From contig PBGU01000009.1 of NCBI GenBank assembly GCA_002719135.1, positions 48,155-55,953 of the forward strand: a stretch of 7,799 nt of DNA, in the 5' to 3' direction. The notes below the pieces were generated by a model, which saw only the letters and a list, made by a program, of their open reading frames with translations, was not told the origin of the DNA and searched no databases. A program made the position numbers and the translations under genes. Shown here one piece after another: positions 1 through 7,660 of the stretch (within the stretch, counting starts at the first letter, position 1; the number at the start of each line of letters is the position of its first letter). The stretch comes from Gammaproteobacteria bacterium. GTDB lineage: Bacteria > Pseudomonadota > Gammaproteobacteria > Pseudomonadales > Azotimanducaceae.

Positions 1-95
1 GTGTTGGCCGACAAACCGACGACGGCGACGGAGCGGCTGGTGCGCAACACACGCTGTATTGTGGCTGGGTCCTGATACTTAATCGTTTTAGGCAA
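1..95 (-). CDS. CoA-binding (YccU-like) protein, N-terminal part, runs off left edge
   Basis: Only the first 31 residues lie in the window. Reading on the minus strand from a TTG, the residues include IQRVLRTSRSVAVVGLSAN. This matches the start of the small Rossmann-fold CoA-binding proteins (YccU family), whose N-terminus typically carries a VAVVGLS-N nucleotide-binding loop followed by P-x-R-x-S, which is beyond the edge here. The cellular role of this family is poorly defined. The start is inferred: there is no in-frame ATG before the conserved part, and the TTG at 95-93 has a GGAG ribosome-binding site at 106-103 with a 7-base spacer. That start overlaps the end of metY by 8 bases, so the two genes are probably co-transcribed and translationally coupled. 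From memory this gene pair recurs next to O-acetylhomoserine sulfhydrylase genes. The family call is fairly confident; the start codon is less so. Confidence 0.68.
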   Translation of the reverse strand, partial: MPKTIKYQDPATIQRVLRTSRSVAVVGLSAN

Positions 96-1371
96 AGGCC
101 TGCTCCAAATCCCATTGAAGGTCGTCGATATCCTCGATCCCGATCGAAAGGCGAATTGTCCCGGGCGCGATACCGGCAGCTTGCAGTTCGTCGTTGTTGA
201 GTTGTCGGTGGGTGGTACTGGCGGGGTGGATGATCAGACTCTTTGCGTCCCCAACGTTGGCGAGGTGTGAGAACAGCTGCACCTTGCGGATGAAATTCTG
301 ACCCGCGCTGCGACCGCCCTCGAGCTCAAAGCAGAAAACGGCGCCGGCGCCGTTAGGAAGATACTTCTCTAACAGGGCAGCGTTTTCTCTGTAGTGCAGC
401 GCGGGATGGCTGACACTGACGACGTCGGATCGAGCGTCCAACCAATTTGCTATGCCGAGAGCGTTTGATACGTGTCGGTCCATCCGGAGCGGTAACGTTT
501 CTATGCCTTGCAGGAAAAGGAACGCGTTGAAAGGGCTCATGCATCCGCCTAAATCACGCAGTGTCTCGGAGCGTAGTTTCATGAGAAAGCCATACATCCC
601 AAATGTTTCGTGGAAAGCGAGCCCGTGATACGCATCGGATGGTTCGGCGATGACGGCGAACTTGCCATTGGACCAATCGAAATCCCCGGAATCGATCACC
701 ACGCCGCCGATGCTAGTTCCGTGTCCACCAAGGAACTTGGTAGCCGAGTGAATAACGATATCAGCCCCCCACTCGATGGGTCGACACAGGTACGGCGTGG
801 CAAAAGTGTTGTCCATAACCAGCGGTATCGAGTGACGGTGTGCGACCTCGGCGATTCGCTCAATGTCCATGACGTTACCACCAGGATTACCGATCGTTTC
901 GCCGAAGAATAGACGCGTCTGTTCAGTCGTAGCGCTATCCCATTCGTCCGGATCGTCCGGATCGACGAACGTTAGCTCGACCGACAATTTCTTGAACAAG
1001 TGCTTGAGCTGAGTAATCGATCCGCCGTAGAGCGCTCGTGATGCAACGACATGGTCTCCGGGAGAAAGTAATGTAAAGAACGTGGCGGATTGTGCGGCGA
1101 GTCCGCTGGCGAAGGCAACGCCGCCAACGCCGCCTTCGAGGTTCGCAATCCGTTCTTCGAAAGCGGCGACCGTCGGATTCATGATCCGCGAATAGGTATT
1201 GCCGTATTCCTGCAAGTTAAAGTAAGCGGCTGCGGATTCGGGATCTTCGAAAACGTAACTGCTCGTTTGAAAGATGGGGACTGCACGAGCACCGGTTTCA
1301 GGTTCCGGTCGAGCTCCCGCATGTAACGCTCGCGTCCGAAAACCAAATTGCCGGTCCGGTAAATCTGTCAT
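88..1371 (-). CDS. metY: O-acetylhomoserine sulfhydrylase (aminocarboxypropyltransferase), PLP enzyme
   Basis: A cytosolic PLP enzyme of the Cys/Met metabolism family that makes homocysteine from O-acetylhomoserine and sulfide (or a methionine-like product from a thiol), in methionine biosynthesis. The protein is 427 residues, the usual length for the MetY branch and longer than MetB or MetC (about 380-390). Visible motifs are the phosphate-binding YSRIMNPT at residues 60-67, the cofactor-contacting Asp187 in MDNTFATPYL, and the Schiff-base Lys212 in IHSATKFLGGHG. The late substrate-binding segment IIHPASTTH lies near residues 380-388. The insertion GKFAVIAEPSDAYHG around residues 236-250 is typical of MetY and absent from cystathionine synthases. 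The ATG start gives the canonical FRTRALHAG N-terminus. No good ribosome-binding site lies close upstream, but a TTGACA -35 box does. It is divergent from the selenoprotein gene and overlaps the next minus-strand gene by 8 bases. The gene is intact. Confidence 0.95.
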   Translation of the reverse strand: MTDLPDRQFGFRTRALHAGARPEPETGARAVPIFQTSSYVFEDPESAAAYFNLQEYGNTYSRIMNPTVAAFEERIANLEGGVGGVAFASGLAAQSATFFTLLSPGDHVVASRALYGGSITQLKHLFKKLSVELTFVDPDDPDEWDSATTEQTRLFFGETIGNPGGNVMDIERIAEVAHRHSIPLVMDNTFATPYLCRPIEWGADIVIHSATKFLGGHGTSIGGVVIDSGDFDWSNGKFAVIAEPSDAYHGLAFHETFGMYGFLMKLRSETLRDLGGCMSPFNAFLFLQGIETLPLRMDRHVSNALGIANWLDARSDVVSVSHPALHYRENAALLEKYLPNGAGAVFCFELEGGRSAGQNFIRKVQLFSHLANVGDAKSLIIHPASTTHRQLNNDELQAAGIAPGTIRLSIGIEDIDDLQWDLEQAFA

Positions 1372-1377
1372 GCCGGC

Positions 1378-1406
1378 AACATGACGTTCCTACAGGGCGG
1401 TGTCAA
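1378..1406 (-). promoter_or_regulatory. Candidate promoter for metY
   Basis: On the minus strand a perfect TTGACA (-35) lies at 1406-1401, followed by a 17-base spacer and CATGTT (-10, 3 of 6 matches) at 1383-1378. Transcription starting about 7 bases after the -10 would begin at the metY ATG itself (1371), giving little or no leader. The -35 and the spacing are good and the -10 is weak, so this is only a candidate. Confidence 0.35.
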
Positions 1407-1435
1407 TTCATCCGGGATGGCCGGAATTGGGTGGG

Positions 1436-1444
1436 TGCTATGAT
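1436..1444 (+). promoter_or_regulatory. Candidate extended -10 promoter for the selenoprotein gene
   Basis: TGCTATGAT reads as a TGn-extended -10 element (TATGAT, 5 of 6 matches to TATAAT). Six bases separate it from the ATG at 1451, so the expected start of transcription coincides with the start codon. No Shine-Dalgarno-like sequence lies at normal spacing before the ATG, which fits a leaderless message. No convincing -35 is present, which is normal for extended -10 promoters. Confidence 0.4.
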
Positions 1445-1450
1445 TAAGCG

Positions 1451-2377
1451 ATGCGGCAACCACCCGTCGATTACATCGAGCGCACGCGTGAGCAGTATGC
1501 GGCGCTCGGATATCCACCTTATCAATGGGTACGGAATCAAGAGTCTCTGGCTCTGTCGATCCCGACGAAGCCGATGCACGAGTGGCGTGTCGGACTGATC
1601 GCTTCCGGAGGTATATACGTTGCGGGGCAGGTCGCCTTTCATTTCCGCGATGACATTAGCTATCGCGAAATTTCTTTTGATACGCCAACGGATCGGATTA
1701 GAACGACGCACTTCGCGTACGACCTAACCGATTCGCGCCGCGACCCCAATGTCGTTTTTCCAATGGACACGCTGCGTGGTCTGGTACGAGAAGGTACCGT
1801 CGGTGAGCTTTCACACTGCGCATATACTTTTATGGGCGGAATTTACTCGGCCCGAAAAGTCCGTGAAGTGCTGGCACCAGCGCTCGTGACCAGGCTGCTG
1901 CAAGATAAAGTTGACGTCGCCTTGATGGTTCCGGTCTGACCCGTTTGCCACCAGTCCGTCGGACTGATCGCCCGTGAAGCAGAAAGCCGGGGCATTCCGT
2001 CGGTGAGCCTCTCTAGTGCCTGGTCGATTAGTCGGTTAGTGAACCCTCCTCGGATGGTTTACCTAGACTTTCCGCTCGGTCATACCGCGGGTCGCGCCCA
2101 CGACGTTCAATCTCAAAAGGCGGTCGTGATGGCGGCGCTCAGATTGCTGGAAGAGGCAAGGGATCCGGGGAGTACCACGACGCTCTCCCAGCGATGGTCT
2201 ACCGACGATGCGTGGAAGGATGCTGTCATGCGACCCAAGATCAAAGCGGGTCGAGATGGGGCGTTTGACGATCGTGTGGAACGCTTTGCTACGCCTCAAT
2301 ACCAGGAATCGGAAGACGCTGATCTCGTGACGGGGGATTGTTCGACGTGTGTTTGGTTAGAAGCGTCGATCGGATAG
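1451..2377 (+). CDS. Selenoprotein B (GrdB/PrdB-like) reductase family protein with in-frame TGA = selenocysteine
   Basis: One reading frame of 308 residues crosses a single in-frame TGA at 1937-1939 (codon 163) and ends at TAG 2375-2377. The part before it carries family hallmarks: HFAYDLTDSRRDPNVVFPMD near residues 87-106, LRGLVREGTVGEL, and a SHCAYTFMGG segment near 121-130. The part after the TGA continues the same family: CHQSVGLIAREAESRGIPSV, then VYLDFPLGHTAGR near 203-215, then a helical stretch LRLLEEARDPG. The TGA occupies the first position of U-P-V-C (163-166), the place of the redox UxxC (or CxxC in cysteine homologues) in glycine, betaine, sarcosine and D-proline reductases. A SECIS-like hairpin follows. 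A second CxxC (Cys297, Cys300) lies in the C-terminal tail. In anaerobes GrdB/PrdB reductively cleave amino-acid substrates with GrdA/GrdC or PrdA. None of these partners is nearby, so the substrate here is unknown and a thiol/selenol oxidoreductase role is only inferred. The alternative is a Cys-to-stop pseudogene, which I think less likely because of the exact motif position, the hairpin and 145 undamaged codons after the TGA. Confidence 0.85.
1937..1939 (+). other. Selenocysteine (UGA) codon, residue 163
   Basis: The in-frame TGA sits between VALMVPV and PVCHQSVG, giving a U-P-V-C motif. Both sides belong to the same protein family in the same frame with no base missing. Recoding by SelB and tRNA-Sec is inferred from this and from the hairpin downstream. 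Confidence 0.8.
1952..1966 (+). promoter_or_regulatory. Bacterial SECIS-like hairpin
   Basis: CAGTCC, loop GTC, GGACTG form a perfect 6-bp stem with a 3-base loop. The loop begins 18 bases after the TGA and its first base is G. From memory, the bacterial SECIS consensus asks for an apical loop of 3-14 bases, a G in the first two loop positions, an upper stem of at least 4 bp and a loop 16-37 bases after the UGA. All are met. The loop contains GU, the dinucleotide contacted by SelB in E. coli fdhF, within one base of the same distance from the UGA. The hairpin lies inside coding sequence (Q-S-V-G-L), as bacterial SECIS elements must. Confidence 0.7.
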
Positions 2378-2399
2378 CCCATTGAGTTTATCGGATCAA

Positions 2400-2441
2400 A
2401 TGGCGCAGACTGCTGTTTTTGACACGGCGGATATTGTATGA
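2400..2441 (+). CDS. Possible 13-codon upstream ORF overlapping the fumarase start
   Basis: ATG at 2400 opens a short frame encoding MAQTAVFDTADIV. Its TGA overlaps the fumarase ATG as ATGA, the arrangement seen in translational coupling. The peptide is not in frame with fumarase and has only a weak GGA upstream. It could be a coupling leader or chance. Confidence 0.2.
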   Translation: MAQTAVFDTADIV

Positions 2442-3954
2442 CGGTCGTTCGTCAGAAAGACCTGATTGCCAGCGTTGCCGACGCTCTGCAGTACATCAGC
2501 TACTACCACCCGCCAGATTTCGTTCGTGCGATGACTGAAGCCTACGAACGGGAAGAGTCGCCGGCTGCTAAAGCGGCGTTAACGCAGGTGTTGGTGAACT
2601 CCCGAATGTGCGCTCTCGGACACCGCCCCATCTGCCAAGATACTGGCATCGTGATCGTGTTTCTTGAGGTTGGCATGGATGTCCAATGGGAATCGGAGCT
2701 GTCTGTTGAAGAAATGATCAACGAAGGCGTACGGCAAGCCTATATGGATGCTTCGAATCCGCTGCGCGCATCGGTACTTTGGGATCCCGAAGGCGACCGG
2801 ACCAACACCCTCGATAATACGCCGGCGGTGATACATACCCGGATCGTTCCGGGAGCCGAGCTCAGAGTTGAAATTGCAGCAAAAGGCGGCGGTAGCGAGG
2901 CAAAAGCGAAGTTCACAATGTTGAATCCGTCAGACTCGGTGGCCGACTGGATTCTTGACGTCGTCCCAACGATGGGTGCTGGATGGTGCCCGCCGGGAAT
3001 CCTTGGGGTCGGGATTGGCGGAACCCCTGAAAAGGCGATGCTGCTGGCGAAAGAGGCGATGATGGAGCCGATCGACATCCACGAACTGAAAGAGCGTGGC
3101 GCACAAAATAGAGCCGAAGAGCTTCGTCTTGAGCTGTACGATCGGGTCAATGCGCTCGGTATCGGAGCCCAGGGACTCGGTGGTCTGACAACGGTGCTCG
3201 ACGTCAAGGTGAAGGACTACCCGACGCACGCGGCCAATAAACCGGTTGCCGTCATCCCGAACTGCACCGCCACCCGGCACGTCCAATTTGTGCTCGATGG
3301 GTCTGGTCCAGCAGTCCTTGAACCGCCGGACCTTGACGATTGGCCAGACATTGCCTTCGAGATGGGACCGGACGTAAAACGCGTCAACGTCGATTCAATC
3401 ACAGCTGAAGATGTTGCTGACTGGAAAGCCGGCGACACCATACTTCTAAGTGGAAAACTATTGACGGGTAGGGATGCCGCGCATCAACGTCTCATGGAGA
3501 TGTTGCAGAATGGAGAATCGCTACCGGTCGATTTTCGTAATCGGTTTATTTATTACGTGGGCCCGGTCGATCCGGTGGGAGCCGAAGTGGTCGGTCCGGC
3601 GGGTCCGACCACGGCAACGCGTATGGATAAATTTGTTGGTGAGATGCTCGACAAGACGGGTCTTCTTGGAATGATCGGTAAAGCGGAGCGTGGTGACGTA
3701 GCCATTGAAGCGATTAGAGACTTTGGTGCTGTCTCACTGGTCGCGGTTGGGGGGGCCGCGTACCTCGTTTCCAAAGCCATTGTGGGTGCGCGTCTCCTCG
3801 CGTTCGAGGACTTGGGTATGGAAGCGATCTACGAATTTGAAGTTAAAGATATGCCTGTGACCGTAGCGGTTGACCCTCGCGGCGAATCGGTACACAAGAC
3901 AGGACCTTCCCATTGGCGAGCGGAAATGGCGGGTCGTATCCAAACCGTCGAAGG

Positions 3955-3958
<4 letters not shown>
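2438..3958 (+). CDS. fumA: Fumarate hydratase, class I (iron-sulfur), homodimeric type
   Basis: Cytosolic, oxygen-sensitive [4Fe-4S] enzyme of the TCA cycle that interconverts fumarate and (S)-malate. At 506 residues it has both domains fused, like FumA/FumB (about 550). The N-terminal alpha domain runs to about residue 285 and the C-terminal beta domain from about 310. The three cluster cysteines are Cys66 (in PICQDTG), Cys184 (GAGWCPPG) and Cys276 (IPNCTATRH). Their spacing of 118 and 92 is nearly that of E. coli FumA as I recall it. Asp68, two residues after the first cysteine, and Thr391, Arg395 and Lys415 (GPTTATRMD and MIGKAERG) sit where class I fumarases keep substrate and catalytic residues. 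The ATG at 2438 gives the usual family N-terminus with an ISYYHP motif. The only ribosome-binding candidate is GGCGG, 7 bases upstream. It lies 60 bases after the selenoprotein gene on the same strand and ends in a 4-base tail-to-tail overlap with the next gene. Confidence 0.95.
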
Positions 3959-5871
<1,913 letters not shown>

Positions 5872-5943
5872 CAAGCCGGTTCAATTTGTTGCGACGTTCA
5901 AGCCTAGGAGGATACCTCGTTTCAATTTTGGCGGACGGAATCG

Positions 5944-6414
5944 TCAATATGATTCGAGCCGAAACGACCACCAGTGAGAGGGTCGGGGAGGCGGCGACGT
6001 TGCCGTGGGTCGGCCGCGCCTTTTGTTGGCCCTAGCCTGCCAAGCTCGATCCAGTGTGGCGTCATCAAGTACGCGAACCATTTTGACTGGATATACGGAG
6101 TCAAGGATCTTGATACGACCGTACGGTATTTCCATCGCTACCGTGGACCAGTGTTTACCGTCGCAACGAGCGCAACTAACGAACAATTCTGATCGGTCCG
6201 CCATGCAGTTGAGATTGATCGAATGGGGGATGAAACCGGAAACCTCGAGTTGGCAGAGAGCGGCGTCATTCGCGAAACTCCAATCCACCACGGTATCGTC
6301 GACGACCTCTCCAAACACCCAGGCGCCTGGACTTCGGTCACACGGACACTGAGCCACCCAGACACTGGCAGAAATTACTACGAGTCCCATGACGATACTG
6401 ACTATTTTTGCCAC
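5944..6414 (-). CDS. Small exported Cys-rich protein of unknown function
   Basis: 156 residues. The N-terminus MAKIVSIVMGLVVISASVWV is a plausible Sec signal or single membrane anchor, although the following V-A-Q-C is not a proper lipobox (Gln at -1). The mature part holds Cys23, 25, 54, 70, 81 and 84, including CPC and CARC. The core has recognisable landmarks: VVDWSF near 42-47, QLEVSGFIPHSIN at 55-67, ELFVSCARCDGKHW at 76-89, VYPVKMVRV near 108-115 and a terminal HWWSFRLESY. I recall similar small proteins in marine gammaproteobacteria with a DWSF, PHSV, WC, YP and RLxS pattern. That pattern suggests a split-barrel, pyridoxamine-phosphate-oxidase-like fold, but this is memory, not a search. 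The GTG start is well supported by AAGGAG at 6425-6420 with a 5-base spacer. It lies between the acyl-CoA dehydrogenase and acetoacetyl-CoA synthetase genes on the same strand. Confidence 0.75.
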   Translation of the reverse strand: MAKIVSIVMGLVVISASVWVAQCPCDRSPGAWVFGEVVDDTVVDWSFANDAALCQLEVSGFIPHSINLNCMADRSELFVSCARCDGKHWSTVAMEIPYGRIKILDSVYPVKMVRVLDDATLDRAWQARANKRRGRPTATSPPPRPSHWWSFRLESY

Positions 6415-6419
6415 GCGGA

Positions 6420-6425
6420 CTCCTT
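6420..6425 (-). promoter_or_regulatory. Strong Shine-Dalgarno that fixes the GTG start of the exported protein
   Basis: AAGGAG on the minus strand ends 5 bases before the GTG at 6414. It is the best ribosome-binding site in the window and argues against the internal ATG (codon 9), which would cut into the signal sequence. Confidence 0.75.
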
Positions 6426-6478
6426 AGCGGATTTGCCACGAGTTCATGATGGGGCCGTTGACGTTGGGCGATCGGCGA

Positions 6479-7660
6479 TCAGTCGGGCAATCCAAGGACC
6501 CGCTTGGCAATAATGTTGAGCTGCACCTCAGAGCTGCCGCCCGCGATGGTTCCCGCTTTGCCAAAAAGCCAAGACCGTGTGTCGTTGAGGGCATTATCGT
6601 CGAATTCATCCCCCTGCCATCCAATCCCCGCCGAGCCGCGCATGCCAATTAACGCTTCCATCCGCCGAGTATCGAGCTCGGTCGCATAGTACTTGAACAT
6701 TGATGTTGCAAACGTGGGCGTTGAGCCCGAGGTATTCTCCTCGATCGCTCGTCGTTGAGTGAGAGAAAAAGCTTGCCGGTCCATATTGATCCTGGACACC
6801 GTCTCCCGACCATTTGCATCGGCGATTCTTGATCCGGTCTTTCCATAAAACGACAGCGCGGATTCCGCCAGCGAGTTGCTGCGACCGCCGCCTCCGAGGG
6901 ATCCCATCCCCGAAATCATTGAGCGTTCGTGTTGCAAGAGACGTTTCGCTACGCTCCAACCACGGTTCTCTTCGCCGATAAGATCTGTTTTCGGTACTTT
7001 GACGTCGTCAAAAAAACACTGACAGAAAGGTGAGTTTCCAGCAATGAGAACGATGGGCTTGATCGAAACGCCGGGATCGTCCATCGAGAATAAAACAAAG
7101 CTGATCCCATCGTGTTTAGGTACTTCAGTGTTTGTGCGCACGAGGCAGAAAATCCAGTCGGCAAAGTTGGCCCCCGACGTCCAGATTTTTGAACCGTTGA
7201 TCAAATAATAGTCGCCTTGATCGACCGCGCGGGTTTGGAGTGAGGCGAGATCCGAGCCAGCGTTGGGTTCTGAATATCCTTGGCACCACCGAACTTTGCC
7301 GTTGGCGATACTTCTTAAATGGCGAGACTTTTGGTCGTCGGTACCGTGTTCAAGTAGCGTCGGGCCAATCATCGTCACACCCATGCCGGAGAGAGGTGTA
7401 GGCGCGCGGGCCATGGCCATTTCCTGTTGCAACACTTTTGCTTGGGTTGAACTCAGTTCGGCACCACCAAATTCCTTGGGCCACGAGGGTACCGTCCACC
7501 CTTGTTCGTAGCACGATTCAAACCAACGTAAGGTGTCCGGATTTTGAACCGTTTCCTTTGTCCCACCTGAGTATTCTTCTCCGCGGGCGACGAGCCCCTC
7601 GGGCAGATTTTCCTGGAGCCAAGCTCTCGTGTCGGCTCGAAATTCTGTCAGGTCACTCAC
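6479..7660 (-). CDS. Acyl-CoA dehydrogenase (FadE-type)
   Basis: FAD enzyme that introduces the alpha,beta double bond into an acyl-CoA. It is 393 residues from the GTG at 7660, standard for the family. The N-terminal helical domain includes WPKEFGGAELS near 60-70. The FAD and substrate segments are QGYSEPNAGSDLASL at 127-141 and GSKIWTSGA at 156-164. The beta domain ends near FFDDVKVPKTDLIGE, and the C-terminal helices close with GGSSEVQLNIIAKRVLGLP at 374-392. The glutamate of the usual YEGT motif is absent (A-G-G-S). Glu245 in LLQHERSMISG sits in the helix where isovaleryl- and long-chain-type enzymes keep their base. The substrate cannot be named; branched, long-chain or steroid-like acyl groups are possible. 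The 7660 start is chosen because GGAGGG lies 6 bases upstream and the GTG overlaps the previous gene's stop as GTGA. An upstream GTG at 7675 has neither. Confidence 0.93.
   Translation of the reverse strand: MSDLTEFRADTRAWLQENLPEGLVARGEEYSGGTKETVQNPDTLRWFESCYEQGWTVPSWPKEFGGAELSSTQAKVLQQEMAMARAPTPLSGMGVTMIGPTLLEHGTDDQKSRHLRSIANGKVRWCQGYSEPNAGSDLASLQTRAVDQGDYYLINGSKIWTSGANFADWIFCLVRTNTEVPKHDGISFVLFSMDDPGVSIKPIVLIAGNSPFCQCFFDDVKVPKTDLIGEENRGWSVAKRLLQHERSMISGMGSLGGGGRSNSLAESALSFYGKTGSRIADANGRETVSRINMDRQAFSLTQRRAIEENTSGSTPTFATSMFKYYATELDTRRMEALIGMRGSAGIGWQGDEFDDNALNDTRSWLFGKAGTIAGGSSEVQLNIIAKRVLGLPD

Noticed and set aside
610..912. Plus-strand open frame inside metY
   Set aside because: It is antisense to an intact, strongly recognised gene, has no recognisable protein motif, and is explained by codon bias of metY.
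1451..1939. Pseudogene by a Cys-to-stop mutation
   Set aside because: A single base change from TGC could produce the TGA, but the SECIS-like hairpin, the exact UxxC position, the known selenoproteins in this family and an undamaged downstream half fit recoding better. It remains the main alternative.
2003..2377. A separate gene starting at the GTG at 2003
   Set aside because: The frame is identical to the upstream half and the conserved family sequence (PVCHQSVGLIAREAE) begins immediately after the TGA, before this GTG. It is an internal codon, not a real start.
2740..3207. Minus-strand open frame of 155 codons inside fumarase
   Set aside because: It has a Ser/Pro-rich composition typical of an antisense shadow, with no motifs, opposite a fully conserved enzyme.
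3587..3609. GC-rich inverted repeat in fumarase (GTCGG ... CCGAC)
   Set aside because: It encodes the conserved VGPAGPTT active-site loop, and the repeat follows from Gly/Pro codons.
5908..5918. GAGG-ATA-CCTC inverted repeat between the exported-protein and acetoacetyl-CoA synthetase genes
   Set aside because: The stem is only 4 bp and no T-run follows on the minus strand, so it is not a credible terminator or operator.
6407..6439. Direct repeat GTGGCAAA (minus strand) around the exported-protein start
   Set aside because: Two 8-base copies 25 bases apart are compatible with chance. The upstream GTG is out of frame and lacks the Shine-Dalgarno.
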